Below are positions 7,201 to 12,631 of a DNA stretch of 12,631 bases, in pieces; position 1 is the stretch's first letter, and each line of letters begins with the position of its first letter. The translations under genes and the position numbers were made by a program. A model generated the notes under the pieces. It was not told the origin of the DNA. It ran no database searches and saw nothing but the letters and a program-made list of their open reading frames with translations. Origin of the DNA: Gyrodactylus bullatarudis (Eukaryota > Platyhelminthes > Monogenea > Gyrodactylidea > Gyrodactylidae); NCBI GenBank assembly GCA_012064415.1, contig SSNU01002958.1, positions 1 through 12,631 of the forward strand, written 5' to 3'.

Positions 7201-7877
7201 TTAATTTTATTCTACCATTAAAAAGTCCCTTTTTGAAAAAAAAATGTGAAAGATAATTTTATAATGCCGAACGCTGAAATGGCACGTGTTAAAATAGCAC
7301 GCCTTCTTACCAATGTCAAGTTTCATTTTAAAATAGATGATAGAACATCATCAGACTAAGTTATTCGCTGCAAGTCAAGGATGAAATGATAAAGGAGATT
7401 TTATAAATCCTTTATCGAACTTTTTTTTCGTAAACAAAAATATTAATTGTACGTTTTAATTTTTAAAGAATTTTTGTGTCTGTAAAATCAAGAACAGTGA
7501 ACGTGAAGAGATTCATTTGTCTTGCAAGAATATATGAAATCCTGAAAACTTCCCACTTCTAAGCTTTTTGTCAAAACTTTACATATACAGTATTAGTTAA
7601 AATAGCCCCAGAAATAGAAAAAGCAGCGGAAGAAGCAAGAGGTCATTAAAAATTTATTGAATCTCATTATCACTATAAAGATGTTGGAAAAGAAGTAAAG
7701 AATTTTTATAGATAACGGCGTTATGAATTGTAAGTTGAGGTATTTTGTTGAGGAAGAAAATATTTATCGATCGAGATCTTTTTTTGAATCTTGAAGAGAT
7801 AAAAATGTTGAAATTTCGAAACAAAATTTGGTACATCTCAAGAGAAATATTTAGTGAACCAAATATCAAATAACAAT
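977..7877 (-). CDS. Six-exon gene for a repeated-module, two-helix membrane protein (family not recognised; 5' end missing)
   Basis: The model joins 7877-7674, 7004-6588, 6390-6130, 4749-4450, 2256-1975 and 1206-977. All five introns are GT-AG and all junctions are phase 1: each internal exon starts with two bases of a split codon and ends with one. The split codons read Asn, Tyr, Lys, Asn and Asn, and one frame of 563 codons stays open to a TAG. Exons 2-5 end in comparable modules: a beta-rich segment, then a basic amphipathic helix, as in exon 4 (VCVKIFSKRTSFLRMKKVIG) and exon 5 (YSVRIYTRDRIFERIKKMIE). Exon 6 adds two hydrophobic helices. The 3' halves of the modules loosely suggest a PH-type fold, but that is inference and no family is recognised. 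No start codon, signal peptide or promoter was found, and exon 1 has an upstream acceptor, so more 5' exons are expected. Introns 3, 4 and 5 contain Penelope-like debris. The splice pattern is read directly; the function is unknown. Confidence 0.68.
1670..1722 (+). ncRNA. Decayed third copy of the PLE hammerhead-like region
   Basis: The segment around 1675-1716 matches the two intact copies (tgtacttatattggcat, then tgatgagtatgcc). The core is damaged: CTGATGA reads TTGATGA, GAAA reads GATA, and helix I no longer pairs. The flanking GGCAT (1686-1690) and ATGCC (1707-1711) are kept. It is presumably an old PLE terminal-repeat fragment inside the last intron of the main gene. No PLE coding sequence is visible next to it. 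Confidence 0.5.
1975..2256 (-). CDS. Exon 5 of the repeated-module gene
   Basis: The exon is 282 bases (2 + 93 codons + 1). The acceptor tatattacag is at 2258-2257; the donor A|GTAAGA at 1974-1973 is near-perfect. Residues 395-487 start QEDSISWLLYCINNVEIIKC, continue through an acidic and Cys-containing middle (DCLVEYDGIC) and end in the module signature YSVRIYTRDRIFERIKKMIE. An unspliced reading would terminate five codons past the donor and look like a short stand-alone gene. The strong donor, the shared phase and the downstream membrane exon argue for splicing. The preceding 2.2-kb intron contains PLE-1 and PLE-2. Confidence 0.72.
2500..2818 (-). pseudogene. PLE-1: N-terminal ORF remnant of a Penelope-like element
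   Basis: Directly downstream of the 2901-2853 ribozyme, the minus strand opens at ATG 2818 with MSSVAQLKTNLEEHLTQLNT and continues through LLKKLDFFIKWNGKFI. A frame change at about 2640-2700 is needed to carry on into QVKLQAKTRRQKKKTEWN, ending in a stop near 2500. The product is helical and then strongly basic, as expected upstream of a PLE reverse transcriptase. I assign it mainly from its position next to the ribozyme, not from a recognised domain. The rest of the element (reverse transcriptase, endonuclease) is absent on this side. Confidence 0.45.
2853..2901 (-). ncRNA. Hammerhead-like ribozyme motif, PLE-1 copy
   Basis: In RNA sense it contains CUGAUGA (2893-2887), an 8-base segment GUAUGCCC, then GAA (2878-2876). 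Helix III is AUAGA/UUUAU (2875-2871 with 2866-2862, one G-U pair) closed by a GAUC loop. The bases AUU precede the predicted cleavage between 2861 and 2860. Helix I is CACA/UGUG with an outer GU/AC extension. This is the type I arrangement, with ends in helix I. Hammerhead motifs in terminal repeats of Penelope-like elements are established. Caveat: helix II has only one clear pair (G-C) around UAUGCC, so activity may be poor, or the fold may differ. Confidence 0.6.
2949..3086 (+). pseudogene. PLE-2: C-terminal basic tail of a Penelope-like ORF
   Basis: This short open frame (MCTKESCETNELPKPKEKK at its start) ends in a Pro-rich, strongly basic tail with KRRRKRQKR and a TAG at 3084-3086. The tail parallels the PLE-4 C-terminus (AKEEK, then KRGKKQKR), so both look like the end of the same ORF, with a likely nuclear-localisation-type basic cluster. 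Nothing of the reverse transcriptase or endonuclease lies upstream, because the sequence switches at about 2936-2948 to PLE-1 on the opposite strand. The initial ATG is therefore internal to the original ORF. Confidence 0.5.
3167..3363 (+). repeat. Direct repeat, 44 bp twice, period 153 bp
   Basis: A 44-base block starting ttattcgattccggagttg occurs at 3167-3210 and 3320-3363, with one mismatch (gctccc versus gccccc). The 109 bases between are GC-richer than the surroundings and contain catgcatgcgagaccagtcg. This looks like one and a bit copies of a 153-bp satellite-like or inserted unit inside PLE-2's non-coding part. No coding or tRNA-like feature is recognised in it. Confidence 0.8.
3410..3490. 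repeat. Inverted triplet of ATTGG/CCAAT motifs
   Basis: CATCCTGATTG at 3410-3420 is the exact reverse complement of 3480-3490. CCAATCAGG at 3449-3457 is the reverse complement of 3413-3421. The three copies could form alternative hairpins or act as clustered CCAAT elements in the PLE terminal repeat. A promoter role is inference. Confidence 0.5.
3894..3941 (+). ncRNA. Hammerhead-like ribozyme motif, PLE-2 copy
   Basis: The motif has CTGATGA at 3902-3908, GTATGCCC at 3909-3916 and GAA at 3917-3919. Helix III is ATAAA/TTTAT (3920-3924 with 3928-3932) and has a GGT loop. AUA precedes the predicted cleavage after 3933. Helix I is CACA (3898-3901) with TGTG (3934-3937), plus GT/AC outside. Compared with the PLE-1 copy, helix III keeps its five pairs although its 5' strand and loop differ, and both copies keep all core bases. 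The short helix II is the weak point. It sits in what should be the terminal repeat downstream of the PLE-2 tail. Confidence 0.6.
4450..4749 (-). CDS. Exon 4 of the repeated-module gene
   Basis: The exon is 300 bases (2 + 99 codons + 1). The acceptor is aataattttag at 4751-4750 and the donor is A|GTAAGC at 4449, an excellent match to consensus. It encodes residues 295-393: an acidic N-terminal part (QSEGNEFSEEFTEIQRM), then SQIDFIFKGESIFKLDIAYS, KIDFALCDKND, and the module end VCVKIFSKRTSFLRMKKVIG. It aligns with exon 5 over SV-x-V/R-x-I-F/Y-S/T-K/R and F-x-R-x-K-K-x-I-x-D. Reading past the donor gives about 60 further codons with no module similarity, which I take to be intron read-through. 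Confidence 0.72.
4901..5755 (-). pseudogene. PLE-3: Penelope-like reverse transcriptase and GIY-YIG endonuclease remnant
   Basis: The minus strand shows the RT motif VPMGSPIGPLLADMF at about 5755-5710, the catalytic YLDDTF box near 5643-5625, and LNFL near 5518. In shifted frames below 5420 come the thumb and linker (SFKGDASRSIVNIELA, then RTFPSRKLKLILRTSKL), then the GIY-YIG core (GVIYQF, a stop, YVGQT) at about 5085-5018. An internal deletion then joins directly to the domain end NPSESFEVRQTNLGCEEGHF, ending in TAA at 4903-4901. Stops and frameshifts make it non-functional. The Asp-Asp pair of the RT is intact. It sits in intron 3 of the main gene, opposite in sense to PLE-2 and PLE-4. Confidence 0.88.
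6130..6390 (-). CDS. Exon 3 of the repeated-module gene
   Basis: The exon is 261 bases (2 + 86 codons + 1). The acceptor reads atttatag with an upstream ctaat branch candidate; the donor is GTAATA at 6129. The split codon with exon 2 is T + AT (Tyr), and the frame continues as SGNCGFFILYKDRYTF. Residues 208-293 contain a strand-rich front half and the module end KKLLLFMKSKRMSEFIGKIN. The open frame has no standard start nearby, so it shows up only when splicing is considered. Two cysteines (GNC and ATC) are present but do not form an immunoglobulin-type pattern with Trp. The intron after it (6129-4750) holds the PLE-3 remnant. Confidence 0.66.
6588..7004 (-). CDS. Exon 2 of the repeated-module gene (longest exon, 138 codons)
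   Basis: The exon is 417 bases (2 + 138 codons + 1). The acceptor is at 7006-7005, with a TACTAAA-type branch-point candidate about 30 bases upstream. The donor GTGAGT at 6587-6582 is close to consensus. The product (residues 69-206) begins with a helical, Gln/Lys-rich part, passes through aromatic strands (NKYFYFFSS, MEFDYIYSVRSAINF, SKIILKFDL) and ends in the module signature FNRILIYDKKNDLQKLIRII. Its length suggests one complete module plus an extra N-terminal portion. If the donor were ignored, the frame would hit a stop only three codons later, so the open frame and the splice site agree closely. The acceptor lies about 25 bases from an inverted-repeat element at 7031-7216. Confidence 0.66.
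7031..7216. repeat. Small element with 26-bp AT-rich inverted ends
   Basis: Bases 7031-7056 (agtaaaataaaattaattaa...) match the reverse complement of 7191-7216 at 23 of 26 positions. The 186-bp unit has no coding potential and lies in intron 1, about 25 bases from the exon 2 acceptor. It resembles a miniature inverted-repeat element. The low complexity of the ends makes chance pairing a real alternative. Confidence 0.4.
7674..7877 (-). CDS. Exon 1 of the visible part of the repeated-module gene
   Basis: This 204-base exon (2 + 67 codons + 1) follows an acceptor at 7879-7878, where the RNA reads tttagatag before the exon, and ends before a GTGATA donor at 7673. It gives residues 1-67, rich in Ile, Phe and basic residues, with a run SRFKKRSRSINIFF and a C-terminal stretch NAVIYKNSLLLFQHLY. 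The module signature is weaker here than in exons 2-5. Its inclusion rests on both splice sites being phase 1 and matching exon 2 (A + AC = Asn). Upstream in frame there is a TAG, so the exon cannot extend further. It is the least certain of the six exons and could instead be a chance open stretch. Confidence 0.45.
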
Positions 7878-8560
7878 CTATCTAAACTTCTTTTATGCAA
7901 TTTGCATTGGTGTGCCTTTCTAAAGGACCCAAGTCGAGGGACCACTGTAGTTTGATGTTGAAGAGAGTAAAGATGTGGCAGTTATAACTATCTTAAAAAC
8001 TTTTTAAGCTCATAACACAGTCAATTACACACATGATGAAACGCTTGTTGAATATTTTTCATACCAGAATTATACCTCTCTGCCCTGACCTGGATGAAAA
8101 ATAGATATCAAGAATCTTACGAACCAATCAAAATTGAATGTTTTTTCTTCCATTTTTTCAAATCCTCCTAAATAAGACAATCTGAACTTTTTTATAAAGA
8201 TTTGATACTAATCTGAAAGAGCATTTTTCAGATCAAATCTGATAGGTTTCAAAAGTATGTTGTGACACGAACCTGTTTAGATATGCTTATGAAGCGAAAA
8301 AAATATTTTTCGTTCTGGGCTTATAAAACAAACCCAATTCGATGTATAGTGTTCTTCAATTTGTCTAAGTTTTATGCAGAATCATTGCCATAGATGAGAA
8401 CAAGAAGAAGAGTTTAATGTTTGAATGATCCATTTTTTTCAGATTTGAGATGAAATTAGGAAAATTATTCATTATAGTCCCCGAATGTTTCTTACCGATG
8501 ATTTAATCGAGAGATAAGTTGTAGGTATCACAATGTTACCCTTTCTATTCTTCTTTTGAG
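7878..8560. other. Upstream flank of exon 1, no gene recognised
   Basis: Neither strand shows a convincing exon here. Missing 5' exons or the promoter of the main gene may lie here or further up. A block at 8119-8138 resembles 3811-3830 in PLE-2's terminal repeat. Confidence 0.3.
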
Positions 8561-8726
8561 TTAAAGTTGAACAAGACACGTTAACATGGACACGTTTGAT
8601 CTATGGTTTGAGTTATTTATGAGGTATGATGAAACTCTTCGAAAAATTAGATACATTAAAGAGAAAAATGTAATGTAATACGAACTTTTCCATGTTTCTG
8701 CAATAAATGAAATTTGAAAAATAGAA
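8561..8726 (-). CDS. Candidate terminal-type exon with a hydrophobic segment (weak)
   Basis: An acceptor-like tract (atttcatttattgcag) is followed by a phase-1 open frame. It has a hydrophobic segment, SSYYITFFSLMYLIF, then a basic and Asn-rich tail ending in a stop at 8563-8561. It resembles exon 6 only in layout (phase-1 acceptor, hydrophobic helix, stop), not clearly in sequence. It lies beside the 37-bp block shared with 10612-10648, so it may belong to a broken paralogue of the main gene. It may also be a chance frame. The start position is approximate. Confidence 0.2.
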
Positions 8727-8772
8727 TAATTTTTATCTTTATTTTTATTACTAGTCAGCATATCAACAATAA

Positions 8773-8809
8773 AACATTAACAGTTTTTCATCTGATGAAG
8801 TTGATGCTA
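8773..8809 (+). repeat. 37-bp duplicated block, copy beside PLE-4
   Basis: It matches 10612-10648 at 33 of 37 positions; all four differences are transitions. On the minus strand both encode an S-DEKLLM-like motif. Here the block ends within a few bases of where PLE-4 homology starts (about 8812), and the minus-strand frame is broken by a stop just downstream. Confidence 0.65.
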
Positions 8810-8811
8810 CT

Positions 8812-9703
8812 GTCACTGCTTGCTGATATATTCCTTGCTTCGTTGGAGCTAGCTGAGATGAATGAAATAATCAGTGGATGCCGTTTATAATCTCGGTACA
8901 TAGATGATACTTTCCTTGTCCTCGAACAGAATGTCGATGCCAAATTAATCTTGGAGAAATTACTGTCACAGGTTGCAGATTTTAATCAGAACAACGAAGT
9001 TAATACCAGATCTGAACAAAGACCAGATAAAAAGGAGTCATATATCAGTTTAAATGCAACTGTGGTGCAACGTATGTCGGCCAAACAGTGAGATGCGCAA
9101 AAGTGAGTTCAAAGAACACTTGACAAAGGGGAACAAAGGTTCAGCCGTACAAGAGCATCTGGAATCTACAAATCACACTGCTGATGTGAACAATTTCAGC
9201 ATACTCTATCAGACTAACCCAGGTGATCCACGTTCAGTGAGAGAGAAAGAGTTAAACAAGGCCGAGGCCCACTTTATAAATAAGTTGGAACCCATCCTGT
9301 GCAAGCACAAAGTTTTGGCAACAAAACTAGGCTATGAAGGCAAAGAACATATTAAAATGATGAAGAAGCTAGCCAAGGTTTCCAAAATCCTCAATGATAA
9401 ACCAATCCATTCTTCAACTCAAGTTGCTAATAATGACCAGACTGATGCAAATCCAAAAGCGAACAAATCTAGCAAGAAGTGGAAACTATGTCTCAATGCA
9501 ATCAAGTCAGTTCTGCCCCAGCAACAATTGCAAGTGAGAATTCATGTGCAAAAGAAGAGAAGCTAACTGATGTTAGTAATCAAATCAATTCTCAACCTTT
9601 AATTAGTATGAACCAAGAGGAATCAAACATTGTTGCTAATCAGAAAAGAGGGAAGAAACAGAAACGATTCAGTGGGCAATTATCGTTGGTATCAAGAAGA
9701 TAA
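8812..9703 (+). pseudogene. PLE-4: Penelope-like reverse transcriptase, GIY-YIG and C-terminal tail remnant
   Basis: The plus strand reads LLADIFLASLE from about 8815, a TAA at 8888-8890, then the catalytic RYIDDTFLVLE box. An internal deletion removes the rest of the RT and jumps near 9010 to the GIY-YIG core: KGVIYQFKCNCGATYVGQTV at about 9024-9090. A frameshift at about 9090-9097 leads to FKEHLTKGNKGSAVQEHLES, NPGDPRSVREKELNKAEAHF, INKLEPILCKHKV. A second frameshift near 9475 leads to a low-complexity tail with KRGKKQKR and a stop at 9701-9703. The Cys-x-Cys before YVGQT is present. The ATG at 9054 is not a real start. No intact ribozyme was found downstream. Confidence 0.9.
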
Positions 9704-10261
9704 TTATAATTTTAAATATCAATTAGCCTTGGTGACAAATTTTAACTCATTAACTCAAAAATCCAATGAGATTATAACCAATCAGAGGAACTTGTACATT
9801 TTCTTTATTTTCTCTATAAATATCGAGCCAGTGTAATAGTCTGACGAGATCCGGTGAAATATAAGCTTTATCACTAATTATTCACTTGACTTTAAATTCC
9901 TCTAGATGATTCCTTCATCGCCACCAAATATTTTTGAAGAAGTCTGGCACTACTTTCCGCAAAACAAGAATTAATGAAGATAAATTACGTATATTACCAT
10001 AAAAATAAGCGTGAATTCTAGCCTATTTGTATAAGATAAAGTTAATTTTTGTGGCACAGTGTTATTAATCAATATGGAAGCTTACATTTTTATTGATAAT
10101 TATTAACAATCTGACGAAATAATTTTTATACTAAATAATATTTACGCAGCTTAAACTATTCAATCAATGGAAAATTCTGAGTAGATTGATAATCGTAAAG
10201 AAAGGCGCAGGAGAAAATCTGTGAAGGGATGCTTTTTGAATATAAATTTTTGATTTTTCAG
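9704..10261. other. AT-rich sequence downstream of PLE-4
   Basis: This is expected to hold the PLE-4 3' region, but no ribozyme core (CTGATGA with GAAA) is present, so the element's terminal repeat is missing or unrecognisable. No gene is seen. Confidence 0.35.
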
Positions 10262-10420
10262 AACAACAAAGTTGAAATTTCTCATATGAAATTTCAAGCG
10301 TCGTCGTACTCAATTGAAGGTAGGACAAAATTCAGCGATGAGAAATTTTTTTCGCGACAATGTGACAAACAAGTTTGTCAGAAAATTTTTTTGAGTTCAA
10401 CCGAAGATATCAAAGGTTAA
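10262..10420 (+). CDS. Unassigned open stretch, possible plus-strand exon (weak)
   Basis: A strong acceptor-like tract (tttttgatttttcag) precedes an open frame of 52 codons ending in TAA at 10418-10420, with a GTTAAT donor candidate at 10416. The product is basic, with three Cys, and I recognise no family. It overlaps nothing else. Confidence 0.2.
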   Translation, partial: NNKVEISHMKFQASSYSIEGRTKFSDEKFFSRQCDKQVCQKIFLSSTEDIKG

Positions 10421-10471
10421 TTCGAAAACAGAATATTATATAACGGTTAATCTTATCAATAAATTATTAAC

Positions 10472-10702
10472 ATAAAAAATTATTAGAAATTATCTTTGCT
10501 AGAGGAAAAAATATGGAATAGTGAAAAATATTTATCTTTATATTTATCCTCTTTGTTTTCTTTAAAATAACAGATAATTTTGAATACATCATAGAAAATT
10601 TCTTTTTAAATAACATCAACAATTTTTCATCTGATAAAGTTAATGCTAAACTCTTAGCTGTTTTGAATGAAATTTTATAGGAGAACCTTAAACTTTGATG
10701 TT
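10472..10702 (-). CDS. Candidate upstream exon of the same module family
   Basis: A consensus-like acceptor (cgtttcag) precedes an open frame in phase 1, as in the six-exon gene. The frame reads HQSLRFSYKISFKTAKSLAL, then SDEKLLMLFKKKFSMMYSKL, which fits the module-end pattern (Leu-rich strand, basic residues, amphipathic helix). After that come about 26 residues without module similarity. The only in-frame phase-1 donor is GTTAAT at 10471; otherwise the frame stops at 10469-10467. It could be a 5' exon of the main gene, an exon of a neighbouring paralogue, or a decayed copy. Its DNA is partly duplicated at 8773-8809. If it is a real exon, the gene family occupies more than 9 kb here. Confidence 0.38.
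10612..10648 (+). repeat. 37-bp duplicated block, copy inside candidate module exon
   Basis: This is the partner of 8773-8809, in the same orientation. It lies inside the open minus-strand frame 10702-10472 and encodes SLALTLSDEKLLM there. Confidence 0.65.
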
Positions 10703-11416
10703 CTGAAACGTTGATCAATCTACTCAATGTTTTTCAATTGATCAAACGGTTTTAGCTGCATGAATATTATTTACCATAACTGACGGCTCATTAAAGTTAG
10801 AATTGGCGCTATCCTCTGTAGAGTGACTGACAATGAATTCTTCTTGTGGACGTTGAGATAATGCTAAATTTTTCTTTGTCATTTTCACATACAAATACTC
10901 TAGCATTCATATTTAGTTTTTGATTCTGACTATAGAACTGATTTAACCTTTGGGATTCCCACAACACTGATTGGTTGGGAATTACACCAATGATGTAAGA
11001 GTTCGAGAGTAAAAAAACCCTCAAGGGAATGTATTTTTTATTTTAGAACAAGCCTGAGTGGAATAATTAAGTTGTTTACAATCTTGGTAAAAAATTTAAA
11101 GGGAGTGTTTTTTTCATTTTTGTACAAGCCTGAATGAAGAATGTTTATAATCTCATTAAAAAATAACTGATTCATTAGTTTTATAAATCAAGTTTCATCA
11201 ATATGATTAAACCAATGAGAATTCAGAAATGAAAATTGATAAAAATTCTGGCTTGGAAAAAGCTTAATAACCTCCAAACGACTAATCCTACGCTAATAAA
11301 AAGGGCACCATTCGAAAGAAAATTAAATTTTACATTAGAATGCTTTTCAAAAATCTTAATTTTATTAAATCTACACGTCAAAAAAGAAGAATAACACTCG
11401 ATAAATATGTATTTTT
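10703..11416. other. Intergenic or intronic AT-rich sequence
   Basis: Besides the 76-bp tandem, only a minus-strand frame at 11024-10809 stands out (for example RVFVCENDKEKFSIIS, faintly like a module end). It has no matching phase-1 splice sites, so I do not call it a gene. Confidence 0.3.
11025..11166 (+). repeat. Diverged tandem duplication, unit about 76 bp
   Basis: Unit 1 (11025-11100) and unit 2 (11101-about 11166) share gggaatgt/gggagtgt, a T-rich run, acaagcctgagtgg/acaagcctgaatga, and gtttacaatct/gtttataatct. The second unit is shortened. No gene is recognised in it. Confidence 0.6.
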
Positions 11417-11599
11417 TTAGGATGTTTCAATTTTTTCTAACTTGACGCGCGTTTTTAAGAGCTTTGCGAGATTGCTAAATTCGCGTACTACCCATCAATC
11501 AACGCGAAATTTCACGTTCTTCTCAATGAACATAAAATCAATTTCGGATTCCTATGTTTCCATATCAATAATATCATTTAAGTTCATTGAGATACTCAA
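11417..11599 (-). pseudogene. Possible decayed exon-4-like module
   Basis: The minus strand reads ESEIDFMFIEKNVKFRVD near 11551-11498, which resembles exon 4 (DSQIDFIFKGESIFKLD): Ser, Ile-Asp-Phe, Phe and a basic strand are shared. The frame has a TAG just before this stretch, a TGA just after it, and then runs open to a TAA at 11419-11417. If the similarity is real, this is a non-functional paralogous exon, and the family was once larger on this side. The match is short, and chance is not excluded. Confidence 0.25.
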
Positions 11600-11817
11600 A
11601 ATTTGCAATTTTTTGTTTTTTGGCCATAGCGGCCAAAATATTAACGCTAGCGAAATTGTGAAAGCAGATTTTTAATCAGCACAAAATTTTATTTTAGAAA
11701 AGTTAATTGATCTTATAAAAAAATTTTCCAAATCACCACCCGTAATTGTCAAATAGAATGACGTTGTTATTAGTAATGATTAGGGCGGTAAATAAAAAGT
11801 AATTTTTTTTCGTGGAT

Positions 11818-11922
11818 TAGCATTTTTATTAGAAAAATAGCAAATTTTTAGCAAATATTGGGCCTAAAATTAGCAATTTTTTAGCAAATCTTGAGAAAAA
11901 TAGTATATTTATAGCAAAATAG
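11818..11922. repeat. TTAGCAA subterminal repeat cluster
   Basis: At least five close variants of TTAGCAA or ATAGCAAA occur in about 100 bases (around 11838, 11848, 11870, 11881 and 11910), plus related TTAGCA at 11818. All are in the same orientation. They lie between the hAT stop codon and the candidate element end. Confidence 0.6.
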
Positions 11923-11937
11923 TTTTTATTCATTAAC

Positions 11938-12631
11938 TTAGTTGTTGTCCGAATATAACATGAAATACTTTTTAAAATTTCCATCTTTAAATGTCTTAAA
12001 CTTAGTGGAATAGTATTTCATGCGAGAGAAACATCTTTCAACATCCACTGATGTAGGGTTACAATTCATTAGTAGATTGTAGATCCTAGGGCTTATGTCA
12101 TTGTTGGCCATCTCCATGACTCGGCGTGCATCATTATCGCTCAATCGTTCCTCTATGTAAAACTTTATTTGAAGAGGATCATCTTTAAGATCTATTTGTT
12201 CAATTAATCGGTATGCTTCACGTAAGGTTGTTTTTGGATCCTCCAAAATCTTGATAGATTTCCTCAATGGACTATAGCAGTATTGGATTTGGACAAGATC
12301 TCTTGTTAAATTTTGATCCCAAAGTGCACGCTTTACTTTAGCTATAAGGATTCCTTCATCGTTTTCTTCTTGAAATATTTCTCTGATCCTTGGTAAATGT
12401 TCAACATAATAATCAACAGCCTCGAGCCAGGTACCCCATCTTGTTGGAACAGGAGTAGGAGGAGATCCAATGTTTGAAAATAGGTCCCTTCTTGAACGAT
12501 TTTTGAGGAAATCAGCCTATCAACATTTTCCATGGCTTCCTTCACTATCATCGCACAGTTATGCATCAGATGAGCGAAGCATGTAATATGAAAAAGATGA
12601 GGAAATTCGATTTTCAGGTTGTGAGCAGCTT
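11938..12631 (-). pseudogene. hAT-superfamily transposase, C-terminal half, one frameshift, runs off the window
   Basis: The minus strand enters at 12631 with FPHLFHITCFAHLMHNCAMI, continues to ENVDRLISS, and shifts frame at about 12500-12515. It resumes as NRSRRDLFSNIGSPPTPVPT, RWGTWLEAVDYYVEHLPRI, and reaches the hAT dimerisation region SVDVERCFSRMKYYSTKF and a TAA at 11940-11938. CFAHLMHN and P-x-P-V-x-TRWGTWL are typical of the RNase-H-like domain of this superfamily; SVxVERxFS is the C-terminal hallmark. The acidic N-terminal catalytic residues and the DNA-binding finger would lie outside the window. The frameshift makes this copy inactive unless it is an assembly error. A cut-and-paste DNA transposon in opposite sense to PLE-4. 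Confidence 0.9.

Larger units (their letters stand above)
11781..12631 (-). mobile_element. 3' part of an hAT element with a possible terminus near 11781
   Basis: Beyond the transposase stop, about 100 bases carry repeated TTAGCAA/TAGCAAAT units, as expected for subterminal transposase-binding repeats of hAT elements. The sequence tagggcggtaaataaaaag at 11781-11799 is a candidate inverted terminus. The other end is outside the window, so neither the terminal inverted repeat nor an 8-bp target duplication can be confirmed. Confidence 0.45.

Noticed and set aside
1955..7877. The modules as immunoglobulin domains, suggested by symmetric phase-1 exons
   Set aside because: The Cys-Trp-Cys spacing typical of Ig domains is absent, and the conserved part is a basic helix at the exon end.
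8791..8812. CTGATGA at 8792 as a hammerhead core
   Set aside because: There is no GAAA at suitable distance and no pairing helices; the sequence belongs to the 37-bp duplicated block.
9054..9095. ATG 9054 as the start of an independent protein
   Set aside because: The first codons are an out-of-frame reading of the GIY-YIG core; the true frame joins only after the frameshift at about 9090-9097.
12342..12500. A separate small protein on the minus strand at 12566-12342
   Set aside because: Its first part is the hAT transposase; after about 12500 it is the wrong frame beyond the frameshift.

Overview
This window looks like nuclear DNA of an AT-rich invertebrate animal. It has spliceosomal introns with GT-AG ends, long non-coding stretches, eroded Penelope-like retroelements with GIY-YIG endonuclease remnants, and an hAT transposase fragment. 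There is no bacterial-style gene packing. I cannot name the species or phylum.

Main gene. The minus strand carries a six-exon gene, read from 7877 down to 977 (7877-7674, 7004-6588, 6390-6130, 4749-4450, 2256-1975, 1206-977). I assembled it from splice sites and frame. Every internal junction is GT-AG and phase 1, and each split codon restores one open frame of 563 codons that ends in a stop at 979-977. Exons 2 to 5 each end in a similar module: a basic beta-rich stretch followed by an amphipathic helix. It loosely resembles the C-terminal half of a PH-type fold. The last exon encodes two hydrophobic helices, so the product is probably membrane-anchored. The 5' end is not found. Related or decayed module exons may lie upstream (10702-10472, 8726-8561, 11599-11417). 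I do not recognise the family.

Mobile DNA. The introns and the upstream flank hold pieces of at least four Penelope-like elements (PLEs). PLE-1 (minus) has a hammerhead-like ribozyme at 2901-2853 followed by an N-terminal ORF remnant. PLE-2 (plus) has a C-terminal basic tail at 2949-3086 and a second hammerhead-like motif at 3894-3941. PLE-3 (minus) has reverse transcriptase plus a deleted GIY-YIG domain at 5755-4901. PLE-4 (plus) has reverse transcriptase, GIY-YIG and tail at 8812-9703. A third, decayed ribozyme copy is at about 1670-1722. All pieces have stops, frameshifts or deletions. Everything below 8 kb falls inside introns of the main gene.

Right end. A minus-strand hAT transposase fragment runs off the window at 12631 and ends at 11938. 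It is followed by a cluster of TTAGCAA-type subterminal repeats and a possible element end near 11781. Smaller repeats include a GC-richer 153-bp-period duplication (3167-3363), an AT-rich terminal-inverted-repeat element (7031-7216), a diverged 76-bp tandem (11025-11166) and a 37-bp duplicated block (8773-8809 and 10612-10648).
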